From NCBI RefSeq assembly GCF_900105905.1, contig NZ_FNSV01000005.1, positions 2,604,001 to 2,668,000 on the forward strand: a stretch of 64,000 nt of DNA. The letters are read 5' to 3'. A program made the position numbers and the translations under genes. The notes under the pieces are model-generated. The model was not told the origin of the DNA, searched no databases, and was given only the letters and a program-made list of their open reading frames with translations. Numbering within the stretch: position 1 is the stretch's first letter; each line of letters opens with the position of its first letter. Shown in pieces: positions 17,395-25,542 of this stretch. The stretch comes from Rhodococcus koreensis. GTDB lineage: Bacteria > Actinomycetota > Actinomycetes > Mycobacteriales > Mycobacteriaceae.

Positions 17395-18663
17395 ATGACG
17401 ACCACCGAGGAACCGACCCGCAGCGAAGGCGCGCAGACGCGTCCCCCTCGCTTCGAACGACCGCCGTGGCCGCCCGCCGGCCCCCGCCGCCTGCTCCGCG
17501 ACCTCGGCGGCACCTACGCCGCCAACGGGCTGATCGGGCTGATCTTCTCCGCGACCGGTCCCGTGGCCGTGATCCTGGCCGCCGGTTCCGCGGGCGGACT
17601 GTCGCCCGGGCAGATGGCATCGTGGATCTTCGGCGTCTTCTTCCTCAACGGCATCCTCACCGTCCTCGCCAGTTGGTTGTACCGTCAGCCGCTCGCGTTC
17701 TTCTGGACGATCCCCGGCACGATCATCGTCGGCGGCTCACTCACCCACCTGTCGTGGCCGGAGGTGCTCGGAGCGTTCCTCGTGACCGGGCTCCTCATCC
17801 TCGCCCTCGGCCTGACCGGACGGGTGCGCCAGGTCATGGCGATGCTCCCGATGCCGATCGTCATGGCCATGGTCGCCGGCGTCTTCCTGAAGTTCGGCAC
17901 CGACCTCGTTCACGCCGTGGGAACCGATGCGGCCGTGGCCGTTCCGATGGTCGTCGCCTTCGTCCTCCTCGCGTCCCGCGCCGCGCTCGGCCGGTGGATG
18001 CCCCCGATTCTCGGCGCACTGCTCGTCGGGGCGGCCGCGGTCGCGGTCACGGGCCGCTTCCAGCCCACCGGCACGGGCACACCGTGGATTGCGGCGCCGA
18101 TGTTCCAGGCCCCGCAGTTCACCTGGCAGGCGATCGCCGAACTGGTCGTCCCGCTGGCGATCACGGTCATCGTCGTGCAGAACGGTCAGGGTGCGGCCGT
18201 GCTGACATCCGCCGGACACAAGCCGCCGATGAACGTCGGCACCGTCCTGTGCGGGGCCTGGTCCCTCGCCACCTCCGCCGTCGGAGCCGTGTCGACGTGC
18301 CTGACGGGGCCGACCAACGCCCTGCTGGTGGCGTCGGGGCAGCGCACCCGGCAGTACACGGCGGCCATCGTCTGCGGACTGCTCGCCGTGGTCGTCGGCC
18401 TGTTCGCGCCGCTGTTCGTACAGCTGATGCTGGCCACCCCGGCCGCGTTCGTCGCGACGCTCGGCGGCCTGGCGATGCTCCGGGCTCTGCAGGGGTCGTT
18501 CATCGCCGCGTTCGGCTCCCGATACACGCTGGGCGCGCTCGTGACGTTTCTGGTGACCGTCTCGAACGTGCAGTTCCTCAACATCGGGGCGGCCTTCTGG
18601 GGACTGGTCGCCGGACTGCTCGTGTCCCGGGTGATGGAATCGGGCGATTTCCGCACGGGATGA
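17395..18663 (+). CDS. BenE-family benzoate/proton symporter
   Basis: 422 residues with about 12 membrane helices, the normal size of BenE. Motifs include GGTYAANGLIGLIFSATGPV, AFFWTIPGTIIVGGSLTHLS and VVQNGQGAAVLTSAGHKPPM, all typical of the family. The latter loop is the conserved transport region. It would bring in benzoate or a related aromatic acid. No ben/cat catabolic genes are adjacent, so the real substrate is open. A GGAAGG ribosome site precedes the ATG. Confidence 0.9.
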   Translation: MTTTEEPTRSEGAQTRPPRFERPPWPPAGPRRLLRDLGGTYAANGLIGLIFSATGPVAVILAAGSAGGLSPGQMASWIFGVFFLNGILTVLASWLYRQPLAFFWTIPGTIIVGGSLTHLSWPEVLGAFLVTGLLILALGLTGRVRQVMAMLPMPIVMAMVAGVFLKFGTDLVHAVGTDAAVAVPMVVAFVLLASRAALGRWMPPILGALLVGAAAVAVTGRFQPTGTGTPWIAAPMFQAPQFTWQAIAELVVPLAITVIVVQNGQGAAVLTSAGHKPPMNVGTVLCGAWSLATSAVGAVSTCLTGPTNALLVASGQRTRQYTAAIVCGLLAVVVGLFAPLFVQLMLATPAAFVATLGGLAMLRALQGSFIAAFGSRYTLGALVTFLVTVSNVQFLNIGAAFWGLVAGLLVSRVMESGDFRTG

Positions 18664-18667
18664 CCGG

Positions 18668-19183
18668 TCACCGTCCCCGCCGCCACCACCGTCTACCGGC
18701 TCGGGGCGGGTCCGGTGCCGGTTCCGGTTCCGGTTGCGATTGCGGGTGCGCTGCCGGTTGCGGCTTCCGCACGTACTGCTTCTGCTGCCGCCACGTCGCG
18801 ACGACCTCGTCCGCGTCGACCGGGCTCACCGGGATCCGCGGGCCGGACGGCGCCCGCAACCACTCGACGATCTGCAGGTTGAGCTGCGCCACCACGTCCC
18901 GCACCGCCTGCTCGGACGGCATTCCCCGGATCGTGTCGGGCAACCGCTCGATCTCCTTGCGCAACTGCAGCGGCGTGGGGAGCAACGAGTCGGTGGGCAG
19001 ATTCTCGCGCCGGAGGTAGTTCTTCACCCACCACAGTTCGTCGTCGACGTCGCCCGCCGGAATCGGCTTGCCCGCGCCGGGGAGATCATCGAAGTCGCCG
19101 CGCTCCTGAGCGAGCCGGATCTGCTTGTCGATCCAGCTCTCGAAGCTCACCCCGGGAGGTTTGCGCTCGGTCACGCTCGCCAT
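18668..19183 (-). CDS. DUF1992 protein (DnaJ-homologue subfamily C28-like)
   Basis: 171 residues. The DUF1992 core is plain: SFESWIDKQIRLAQERGDFD, then LPGAGKPIP and WWVKNYLRRENLP. The C-terminal tail is Pro/Glu/Gln-rich (PEPEPAPDPP) and encoded by short imperfect GGTTCC repeats. Function unknown; it lacks a J domain. It lies 16 nt downstream of the SRPBCC gene on the same strand and converges with the transporter. Confidence 0.87.
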   Translation of the reverse strand: MASVTERKPPGVSFESWIDKQIRLAQERGDFDDLPGAGKPIPAGDVDDELWWVKNYLRRENLPTDSLLPTPLQLRKEIERLPDTIRGMPSEQAVRDVVAQLNLQIVEWLRAPSGPRIPVSPVDADEVVATWRQQKQYVRKPQPAAHPQSQPEPEPAPDPPRAGRRWWRRGR

Positions 19184-19199
19184 TCTTCCAGGACCCGGT

Positions 19200-19844
19200 T
19201 CAGCCCGCTTCGGACTCGACTCCCGTGTAGAACGCGGTCGTGCGATCGCCCGCCGCGGTCGCCGCGACTTCCGGAGTCCCGAACGCGATGCTCGCGTCCC
19301 GCCACTTCGCGCTGCTCGCCGTGACGAACTCCTTGCCCTCGTCGCTAGCCGACCAGGCCTCGCTCTCCTTCGGGTCCATCGACTCCCCAGACCCCAGGTA
19401 CAGGAACAGACCCAGTACCCCGAGTTCCCACCCGACACCGGTCGCCCCGGGCCCGTATTCGTCCCAGAACTTGTCGTCGACGTGCGCCGTGTGCCGAAGC
19501 TCGAAGCGGGTGCCCCCGCCCTGGTCCGCGGTGACGGACACGTCGATCCAGCTGACGTCGCCGCCGTACTCCCAGGTCGCGGTGAATCCGTTCGGCGGAT
19601 CACACGTGAGGATCTCGCCGCCGGCGTTCCCTTCGAGCTGGTAGCGACCGTGCAGCCGCAGGTCGCCCGTCACCGGCATGAACCACCGCGGAATTCGCTC
19701 GGCGTCGGTGCAGGCCTCCCACACCTCCTCCACGGTGGCGTCGTAGGTGCGGCCGATGGTCACGATGCGGGCCTCGCCCGCCTCGAGCGTCCGACTGCCC
19801 ACCGAGCGGCGCACCGCGTTGATCTGTTCCGTCACATCGATCAT
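19200..19844 (-). CDS. SRPBCC/AHSA1-domain protein
   Basis: 214 residues. The AHSA1-type lipid-binding fold is seen in IVTIGRTYDATVEEVWEACT, ERIPRWFMPV, GGEILTCDPPNGFTATWEYG and TRFELRHTAHVDDKFWDEYG. Genes of this type are very often co-transcribed with an ArsR regulator, as here, where the stop of the regulator and this start overlap by 4 bp (ATGA). The ligand and target are unknown. Confidence 0.9.
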   Translation of the reverse strand: MIDVTEQINAVRRSVGSRTLEAGEARIVTIGRTYDATVEEVWEACTDAERIPRWFMPVTGDLRLHGRYQLEGNAGGEILTCDPPNGFTATWEYGGDVSWIDVSVTADQGGGTRFELRHTAHVDDKFWDEYGPGATGVGWELGVLGLFLYLGSGESMDPKESEAWSASDEGKEFVTASSAKWRDASIAFGTPEVAATAAGDRTTAFYTGVESEAG

Positions 19845-20221
19845 CGATCGCTCCCTTGCTTCGGGTCTTTGCCGTCCTCGCCGGACAGTCGCTGCTCTCG
19901 TCGCCCGCGCGCGATCTCCGTGGCCAGTGCGTCGAGCCGCGGCGTCCAGAACCGCCGGAACTGGCCGAGCCACGCGTCGATGTCGCGGAGCGGTTCGGTC
20001 TGCACCGCATACAGCCTTCGCGGACCCTCGCTCCGGACGGTGGCGAAACCGTTCTCCCGCAAGACCTTCAGATGCTGAGACACCGCGGGTTGCGAGATTC
20101 CGAACTCGGCACGGATGACGTCGCCGACCGCACCGGACGTCTTCTCGTCGTCCGCGATCAGCTCGAGGATCCGGCGACGGACCGGATCGCCGAGTACGTC
20201 GAAGGCGTGCATGCCGATCAT
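19841..20221 (-). CDS. ArsR-family winged-helix regulator
   Basis: 126 residues. The winged helix spans about residues 8-70 with FDVLGDPVRRRILELI and ISQPAVSQHLKVLRENGFAT. No cysteine pair for metal binding is present, so it probably senses a small molecule or a protein partner rather than metal. The downstream SRPBCC gene overlaps it by 4 bp. Either ATG 20221 or ATG 20212 could be the start; GAAGG favours the first. Confidence 0.92.
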   Translation of the reverse strand: MIGMHAFDVLGDPVRRRILELIADDEKTSGAVGDVIRAEFGISQPAVSQHLKVLRENGFATVRSEGPRRLYAVQTEPLRDIDAWLGQFRRFWTPRLDALATEIARGRREQRLSGEDGKDPKQGSDR

Positions 20222-20234
20222 ATTTCAGCCTTCG

Positions 20235-20244
20235 CTTATATAAG
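20235..20244. promoter_or_regulatory. Palindrome in the arsR promoter
   Basis: CTTATATAAG, a perfect 10-bp palindrome 14 bp upstream of the ArsR start, in the most AT-rich stretch of the gap. It may overlap the -10 box and serve as the autorepressor site. Confidence 0.45.
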
Positions 20245-20363
20245 TCAAGACGCAAATGACCGGCGATCACTTGCCAAGGCGCCTCGCTCCTTTTACTGTG
20301 ACACGACGTCTCAGTTAAATGGACTGACGGCGCAGGTTCCGTATCCGCCCCAGGGAAGCGACC

Positions 20364-20740
20364 ATGACAGCGACCACCCCCGAGCACGCCGCAGCACCCG
20401 AGAGCAGCGGCGACGAGCGGCACCTGCGCGTCGTCGTGGTCGGGGCCGGACTGTCCGGGATCGCCGCCGCCCCAGCTCGACTATGTGATCGACGGGATTA
20501 CCAAGGCGGAGCGGCAGGGCATCGAGGTGCCCGAGGTGCGCGATCAGCCGTTCCGCCGGTTCAACGACGCGGTACAGAAGGGCCTGGAGCGGATCGTGTT
20601 CAACAACGGCGGATGCAGCAGCTACTACCTCGACGCCGACGGCAGGAACTTCGCCGCGTGGCCGTGGTCCACTGGGTCCCTGCGCCGTCGCCTCGCCCGT
20701 TCGACCGCGAGAACTACGCCGTCCGGCCGTACCGAACACA
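20364..20740 (+). pseudogene. Baeyer-Villiger/flavin-containing monooxygenase pseudogene (large internal deletion)
   Basis: The normal start is kept: a GGGAAG ribosome site, an ATG at 20364, and the FAD-binding strand and loop LRVVVVGAGLSGIAAA. At about 20474 the sequence jumps out of frame straight into the C-terminal end, QLDYVIDGITKAERQGIEVP, then NNGGCSSYYLDADGRNFAAW and PWSTGSLRRRLA. A second frame change at about 20699 is needed to read FDRENYAVRPY, the usual ending. Several hundred middle residues are gone, so no active enzyme can be made. The SRPBCC gene follows closely. Confidence 0.85.
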
Positions 20741-20776
20741 GCCGTCCCCCTCCCCTCACCCGTCAGGAAAGTCACG

Positions 20777-21232
20777 ATGATCGAGATCCATCACACTGCC
20801 GTCGCCGGCGCACCGGTCGCGGGCGCGTTCGACTACGTCGACGACTATCGCCATGTCCCGTCCTGGATGTTCGGGATCACGAAGTTCGACCCGATCGGCG
20901 AACAGGATCGGGGGCTCGGCGCCGTCTACGACGCCGCGATGAAGATCGGCCCCAAGACCCTCGGTTCCGTCGTGAAGGTCACCGGGTGGGAACACAATTC
21001 GCTGATCGAGCTCGAATCGATCGACGGCCTGTACACCCACTCGCGGTGGCAGTTCGACGCGGTCGGTGAGACCGAGACCCGCCTGACGGTCGATTTCCGC
21101 TACGACCTGCCCGGCGGGCTCGCGGGCAAGGCGCTCGGCAGGATCATCGAGCCCTTCGTTGCGCAGGCGATCCGCCACACCGACGCCACGCTGCGGCGTC
21201 AGGTGGAGGAAGTCGCGCGCCGGTCGGCCTGA
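20777..21232 (+). CDS. SRPBCC-family (polyketide cyclase-like) protein
   Basis: 151 residues. The fold is shown by IEIHHTAVAGAPVAGAFDYV, then DDYRHVPSWMFGITKFDPIG and a C-terminal long helix (ALGRIIEPFVAQAIRHTDAT). It binds a hydrophobic ligand; the role is unknown. Pairing of such genes with monooxygenase genes is common, and it follows a monooxygenase pseudogene, so it may be a leftover of that unit. AGGAAAG is the ribosome site. Confidence 0.83.
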   Translation: MIEIHHTAVAGAPVAGAFDYVDDYRHVPSWMFGITKFDPIGEQDRGLGAVYDAAMKIGPKTLGSVVKVTGWEHNSLIELESIDGLYTHSRWQFDAVGETETRLTVDFRYDLPGGLAGKALGRIIEPFVAQAIRHTDATLRRQVEEVARRSA

Positions 21233-21293
21233 CCCCCGGTCCACGCGCCGGCCGTTCACCGTCGCGTGACGGGTGGAACAGCTGGCGGCCGTG

Positions 21294-21316
21294 TACATAG
21301 TTAGTTAGCCTATGTA
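21294..21316. promoter_or_regulatory. Inverted repeat just before the marR-type gene
   Basis: TACATAG (21294-21300) and CTATGTA (21310-21316), perfect 7-bp arms 9 bp apart, ending 2 bp before the regulator ATG. Position and AT content suit an autoregulatory MarR operator; part of the repeat may also be the -10 box. Confidence 0.6.
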
Positions 21317-21318
21317 AC

Positions 21319-21768
21319 ATGTTTTCCATGGACGACGACACGCGGCTGCAGAGTCTGCTCGTCGACCTGGTCACGAATTCTCACCGATTCACCAGGCTCG
21401 CGAGCTCCTTCGGATCCGAGGACCATCCCCGGCCGTGGACCCGTGCCCTCGCCCTGCTCGACGACCACGGCGAGCTCCGCATCAGCGAGTTCGCCCGCAT
21501 CGACCGCTGCTCGCAACCGTCTGCGACCGCCCTGCTGCAGAAGCTCGCCGATCGCGGATACGTGGCCCGCCGGCCCGATCCGGACGACGCCCGGGCAGTC
21601 CGGGTGTCCATCACAGATCCCGGACGCGACTGGCTGACCGTAGCCCGCAACGAGATCGCGGGCGCCCTCGCCCCGCACTTCGCGGACCTCGAACCCGAGC
21701 AGCTCGAACGACTGACGCAGGGCCTGTCGGAACTGCGTTCGATCGTCAAGTCGTCGGCCCGCGCCTGA
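21319..21768 (+). CDS. MarR-family regulator
   Basis: 149 residues. The winged helix is residues about 45-100, with ELRISEFARIDRCSQPSATA, LLQKLADRGYVARRPDPDDA and RAVRVSITDPGR, the DNA-contacting wing. Flanking helices form the dimer interface. The MFS gene follows after 38 nt, a classic regulator plus efflux pump pair. The start lies right at the operator and has no clear ribosome site; ATG 21328 is the other candidate. Confidence 0.93.
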   Translation: MFSMDDDTRLQSLLVDLVTNSHRFTRLASSFGSEDHPRPWTRALALLDDHGELRISEFARIDRCSQPSATALLQKLADRGYVARRPDPDDARAVRVSITDPGRDWLTVARNEIAGALAPHFADLEPEQLERLTQGLSELRSIVKSSARA

Positions 21769-21806
21769 CGACCCATCCATCCCGAAACACATCGAAGGAG
21801 GTGGCC

Positions 21807-23063
21807 GTGAACACCACGACCGCAACCGTCACGAACAGCAGCGAGGCGCCACCGAGCCTCCTCCACCAGCCGAAGTCGGTGTGGGCCGTCGCCTTCGCCA
21901 GCGTCATCGCGTTCATGGGCATCGGGCTCGTCGACCCCATCCTGAAGCCGATCGGCGAACAGCTGGACGCGACCCCGTCCCAGGTGTCGCTGCTGTTCAC
22001 CAGCTACATGCTGGTCACCGGTGTCGCGATGCTCATCACCGGTGTGGTGTCGAGCCGGATCGGCGCCAAGAAGACCCTCCTGACCGGTCTCGCCGTCATC
22101 GTCGTGTTCGCGGCGCTGGCCGGAAGCTCCGGCACCATCGCCCAGATCGTCGGCTTCCGCGCTGGCTGGGGACTGGGCAACGCCCTCTTCATCGCGACCG
22201 CACTCGCCGCCATCGTCGGCGCGGCCAGCGGCGGCGTCGCGCGCGCCATCATCCTCTACGAGGCCGCGCTGGGCATCGGCATCGCCGTCGGCCCGCTGGT
22301 CGGCGGTGTCCTCGGCAACATCAGCTGGCGCGCACCGTTCTTCGGCGTCGCAGCCCTGATGGCCGTCGCATTCATCCTGATCGTCGTGATGCTGCCATCC
22401 GCCCCCAAGCCGGAGCACCGCACGTCGATCGCCGCGCCGTTCCTCGCCCTGCGCCACCGCGGCCTGCTCACCGTCGCGATCACCGCACTGCTCTACAACT
22501 ACGGCTTCTTCACACTGCTCGCGTACACGCCGTTCCCGCTGGACATGGGAACGTACTCGATCGGATTCATCTTCTTCGGATGGGGCCTCGCACTGGCGGT
22601 CGCGTCGGTGTTCCTCGCCCCGCGCCTGCAGCGGCGCTTCGGCACACTGCCGATGATGATGGTGGCCCTCGCGCTGTTCGCCCTCGACCTCGCCATGATG
22701 GCCGCGTTCACCGAGAACAAGACCGTGCTCATCGTCGGCGTCGTCCTCGCCGGGCTGTTCCTCGGTGTCAACAACACCCTCATCACCGAGACCGTGATGA
22801 TCTCCGCCCCCGTCGAGCGGTCGACGGCGTCCGCGGCCTACAGCTTCGTCCGCTTCGTCGGCGGGGCCGCGGCACCGTGGGTCGCCGGCAAGCTCGGTGA
22901 GAGCAATATCCACCTGCCGTTCTGGGTCGGCGCGGTGTGCACCGCTGCCGCGATCCTCGTCCTCGCGACCGGCCGCAAGGTCCTCGCCCACGTCGACGAG
23001 CACGATCCCGAACCGCACAGCGTCGACGAGGCACTGGCCGTCACGGCCGGCGACGCCGACTGA
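21807..23063 (+). CDS. MFS transporter (drug/metabolite efflux type)
   Basis: 418 residues with 12 membrane helices. The N-terminus has FMGIGLVDPILKPIGEQLDA and the family loop SSRIGAKKTLLTGL (motif A region) between TM2 and TM3. Helix 4-5 sequence YEAALGIGIAVGPLVGGVLG matches motif C of drug/proton antiporters. GTG 21807 has AAGGAGGTGG before it. Probably induced when the MarR protein binds a toxic compound. Substrate unknown. Confidence 0.92.
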   Translation: MNTTTATVTNSSEAPPSLLHQPKSVWAVAFASVIAFMGIGLVDPILKPIGEQLDATPSQVSLLFTSYMLVTGVAMLITGVVSSRIGAKKTLLTGLAVIVVFAALAGSSGTIAQIVGFRAGWGLGNALFIATALAAIVGAASGGVARAIILYEAALGIGIAVGPLVGGVLGNISWRAPFFGVAALMAVAFILIVVMLPSAPKPEHRTSIAAPFLALRHRGLLTVAITALLYNYGFFTLLAYTPFPLDMGTYSIGFIFFGWGLALAVASVFLAPRLQRRFGTLPMMMVALALFALDLAMMAAFTENKTVLIVGVVLAGLFLGVNNTLITETVMISAPVERSTASAAYSFVRFVGGAAAPWVAGKLGESNIHLPFWVGAVCTAAAILVLATGRKVLAHVDEHDPEPHSVDEALAVTAGDAD

Positions 23064-23070
23064 CTCCCTG

Positions 23071-23114
23071 ACGTGAGTGGCGAAGTGTGCCCCGGCACGC
23101 TTCGCCACTCACGT
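23071..23114. terminator. Bidirectional hairpin terminator of the GTGAGT family
   Basis: 21-bp arms (23071-23091, 23094-23114), one mismatch, 2-nt centre; outer arm ACGTGAGTGGCGAAG. It separates the convergent MFS and pyrE genes. It shares the ends ACGTGAGTGGC with the element at 26608. Confidence 0.88.
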
Positions 23115-23117
23115 GTG

Positions 23118-23648
23118 TCAGAGGTTCAGGTCGGGAAGACCGAGGAGCGAACGGTACTCGAGACCCTCGGCCGCGATCACCTCGCCGGCCCCGGTCGCCC
23201 GGTCGACGACGGTCGCGACACCCACGACGATCGCCCCGACGTCGCGCAGCGCCTTCACCGCGGTGAGCGGCGAGTTGCCCGTCGTGGTGGTGTCCTCGAC
23301 GACGAGGACGCGCTTGCCGACGACGTCCGGTCCCTCGATCTGCCGCTGCATCCCGTGCGCCTTCGCGGCCTTGCGCACCACGAACGAATCGATCGGCCTG
23401 CCCGGGGCGTGCATCACGGCCATCGCCACCGGGTCGGCGCCCATCGTCAGCCCGCCGACGGCGTCGAAATCCCAGTCCGCCACCAGTTCACGCAGCAACT
23501 TCCCGATCAGCGGGCCCGCCTCGTGATGCAGCGTGGCGCGGCGAAGGTCCACGTAGTAGTCGGCTTCCTTGCCCGAAGACAACGTCACCTTGCCGTGCAC
23601 AACAGCCAGCTCGCGCACCAACGCGGCCAGATCCTCACGATCACTCAT
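23118..23648 (-). CDS. pyrE: Orotate phosphoribosyltransferase
   Basis: 176 residues. It joins orotate with PRPP to give OMP in pyrimidine synthesis. The PRPP-binding loop is RVLVVEDTTTTGNSPLTAVK (113-132). The substrate loops KVTLSSGKEADYYVDLRRA and VVRKAAKAHG are intact. ATG 23648. Positional match of Rv0382c between the TrmH and Rv0383c/clpB neighbourhoods. Confidence 0.97.
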   Translation of the reverse strand: MSDREDLAALVRELAVVHGKVTLSSGKEADYYVDLRRATLHHEAGPLIGKLLRELVADWDFDAVGGLTMGADPVAMAVMHAPGRPIDSFVVRKAAKAHGMQRQIEGPDVVGKRVLVVEDTTTTGNSPLTAVKALRDVGAIVVGVATVVDRATGAGEVIAAEGLEYRSLLGLPDLNL

Positions 23649-23668
23649 GCCAGAAACCCTACCCACCT

Positions 23669-24463
23669 CTACGTGCGGGCACGCCCCCGGCCGAACACGT
23701 TGGTCAGCCGCCGGACCAGACTCTTCGGGACGAGACGTCCGGCGGTCGTCAGCACCTTGTACTGGAGGCCGGGAATGCTCACGACCTTGCCGGCCTCCAG
23801 ATCCGCCAGCGACGCGGCGACGACCTGGTCGACACTCAGCCACATCGCATTCGGAATCGAACTCATCTCGATGCCCGCGCGCTCGTGGAACTCGGTGCGG
23901 ATGAATCCCGGGCACAGCGCCTGGATCCGCACACCCGTGCCGCCCAGCCCGTTCGCCAATCCCTCGGAGAACGAGATCACGTACGCCTTGCTCGCCGAAT
24001 AGGTCGACCCCCGTCCGGACAGCAGTCCCGCGACGCTCGCCACGTTGATGACGGTGCCGTTCGCCGCCGCGATCATGCCGGGCAACGCCGCGCGGGTCAG
24101 CTGCATGACGGCGGTGACGTTCACGTCCAACTGGGACTGCAACAGCTCCGGCGTCGCGGTCCAGAATTCGCCCGACGTGCCGAATCCGGCGTTGTTGACC
24201 AGTACTTCGACACCCTTCCCGAGGCGTTGCGCCACCTCCTCGCGCCCGGACACCGTCGCCAGATCGGCCTGCAGGATCTCGGACTCGGTGTCGAACAGCG
24301 CCTTCATCTCGTCGGCGAGGGCGTGCAGGCGGGTGTCGTCACGGGCGACGAGCACGAGGTCGTAACCGAGGGACGCGAACTTCCTCGCGAAACCGGCACC
24401 GAGCCCCGACGTCGGGCCGGTAACGAGGGCAACGGGTCGGGCTGAGCTGGGGGGCGTCGACAT
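23669..24463 (-). CDS. Short-chain dehydrogenase/reductase
   Basis: 264 residues, classical SDR. NAD(P) binding is at TGPTSGLGAGFARK (15-28). NNAGFG follows, then the catalytic Ser in NVASVAGLLSG and YSASK (Tyr and Lys). The C-terminal part (QALCPGFIRTEFHERAG) fits the acyl-ketoreductase-like SDRs of actinobacteria. Basic end RRLTNVFGRGRART. It precedes pyrE by 20 nt and is probably co-transcribed with it. Substrate unknown. Confidence 0.92.
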   Translation of the reverse strand: MSTPPSSARPVALVTGPTSGLGAGFARKFASLGYDLVLVARDDTRLHALADEMKALFDTESEILQADLATVSGREEVAQRLGKGVEVLVNNAGFGTSGEFWTATPELLQSQLDVNVTAVMQLTRAALPGMIAAANGTVINVASVAGLLSGRGSTYSASKAYVISFSEGLANGLGGTGVRIQALCPGFIRTEFHERAGIEMSSIPNAMWLSVDQVVAASLADLEAGKVVSIPGLQYKVLTTAGRLVPKSLVRRLTNVFGRGRART

Positions 24464-24506
24464 ACCGGTGACGGTAGCAAGGCGCTGCGCGCCTGTGCGC
24501 GGTTAA

Positions 24507-24522
24507 CGAGTCCGAAGACTCG
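24507..24522 (-). terminator. Stable tetraloop hairpin terminator
   Basis: CGAGTC and GACTCG around CGAA. Read leftward the loop is C(TTCG)G, an extra-stable tetraloop. Weaker pairing extends to 24489-24540. It follows the stop of the Rv0383c-like gene and lies before the SDR start. The left part GCGGTTAAC also occurs in the palindrome at 392-435. Confidence 0.65.
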
Positions 24523-24530
24523 CTACGCAC

Positions 24531-25430
24531 TCACGAGCGCGGAGCGCCCGGCGGAGGTGCGGGACGTGGCGGTGTGGCCGGGCGCGCTTCCGGGGTCGGA
24601 CGTCCCTGGGATGCGGGACGCTCCTGGGATGCGGGACGCTCTTGGGATGCGGGACGCTCCTGGGATGCGGGACGTCCCTGCTGCGTGGGACGCCCCTGCG
24701 GTGCGGGACGCCCCTGCGGTGCGGGGCGTTTCTCCGGTGCCGGGCGCGCTTCGACGGGGGCGCCGTCACGCAGTCGCGGCCTGCTGGGGTCGTGATGGCC
24801 ACGGTCGAGTCCGCTCGGCTCGGTGACCGGCGGCAGGACGTGCAGGATGCCGGACAGCCGGGCGACGGCCTCGATGGCCGAATCCCATTCCCGCCCGCTG
24901 CTGCCGATGGGCAGCGAACCGAGGGTCCACTCCCCCTCGCTCCACAGCATGTTCACGTGCGGCGGCACCGACTCGGTGAACGCCACCATCCGCTGATCGC
25001 AGACCCTGCGGGCGATCTCGAGGTCGGTGGCGAACACGACGCGCGGTCCGATGGCGCCGAGGAGGTCGAGGTCCGAATCCTTCGGCGGCGGGGTCGACTT
25101 GAGGCGGAGGTCGATGTCGACGTCCGAACCCACCCGGCGGCGCACCGCGACGATGGTCGCGGTCTCCTCGAGGTCGAACAGGATGAACGACTCACCGCGG
25201 CGTTCGCCCTTCACCACGTCGATGGCGCTGAGGTACTCCTGCTTGGCCAGCGCGGCCCGATGGAACTGGGCGGGCAGCCGCTCTTCGACGTTGTCGTACG
25301 TGTAGCCCTGGGCCTTGGCCCAGATCTGTCGCACACGACCCGTCTGATCACGACGCGAGCGATCGAAATAGAGCAACGCGCACGCGCCTGCGAGTGCGAT
25401 CAACGCCAGTAAGAACCACATTCCGGTCAT
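24531..25430 (-). CDS. Rv0383c-like membrane-anchored protein with repeat tail
   Basis: 299 residues. One N-terminal membrane helix (WFLLALIALAGACALLYF) is followed by a conserved domain of about 190 residues (RQIWAKAQGYTYDNVEERLP, GESFILFDLEETATIVAVRR). The tail of about 85 residues is built of six-residue RPAxQG/E units encoded by 18-bp repeats. Its position beside clpB and pyrE matches Rv0383c. Function unknown. The tail is probably disordered and likely to vary in length between strains. Confidence 0.86.
   Translation of the reverse strand: MTGMWFLLALIALAGACALLYFDRSRRDQTGRVRQIWAKAQGYTYDNVEERLPAQFHRAALAKQEYLSAIDVVKGERRGESFILFDLEETATIVAVRRRVGSDVDIDLRLKSTPPPKDSDLDLLGAIGPRVVFATDLEIARRVCDQRMVAFTESVPPHVNMLWSEGEWTLGSLPIGSSGREWDSAIEAVARLSGILHVLPPVTEPSGLDRGHHDPSRPRLRDGAPVEARPAPEKRPAPQGRPAPQGRPTQQGRPASQERPASQERPASQERPASQGRPTPEARPATPPRPAPPPGAPRS
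24598..24741. repeat. 18-bp tandem repeat array, eight units
   Basis: Eight 18-bp units, typical unit GGACGCTCCTGGGATGCG, lie in frame at the 3' end of the Rv0383c-like gene and encode RPASQE/RPAPQG hexapeptides on the minus strand. Units two and four are identical and unit three differs by one base; units six and seven are identical; unit eight is the most divergent. Slippage in whole units would keep the frame. Confidence 0.92.
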
Positions 25431-25518
25431 CGTTGATCAGCCTAGCGAGTCGAGGGCGTAACGAGGGTAAGCGGTACCGGGACACCCCGTGTCAGTTTTG
25501 CCCGAACCGGCCCGACGG

Positions 25519-25536
25519 CCGTGTCCGCCGACACGG
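25519..25536 (-). terminator. Short hairpin downstream of the DUF5666 gene
   Basis: CCGTGTC and GACACGG, 7-bp arms around CGCC, starting 7 bp after the stop of the leftward DUF5666 gene. No T-run; a weak terminator at best. Confidence 0.45.
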
Positions 25537-25542
25537 GTGAAC

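Noticed and set aside
24598..24741. Repeat array as a CRISPR
   Set aside because: Contiguous 18-bp coding units with no spacers and no cas genes.
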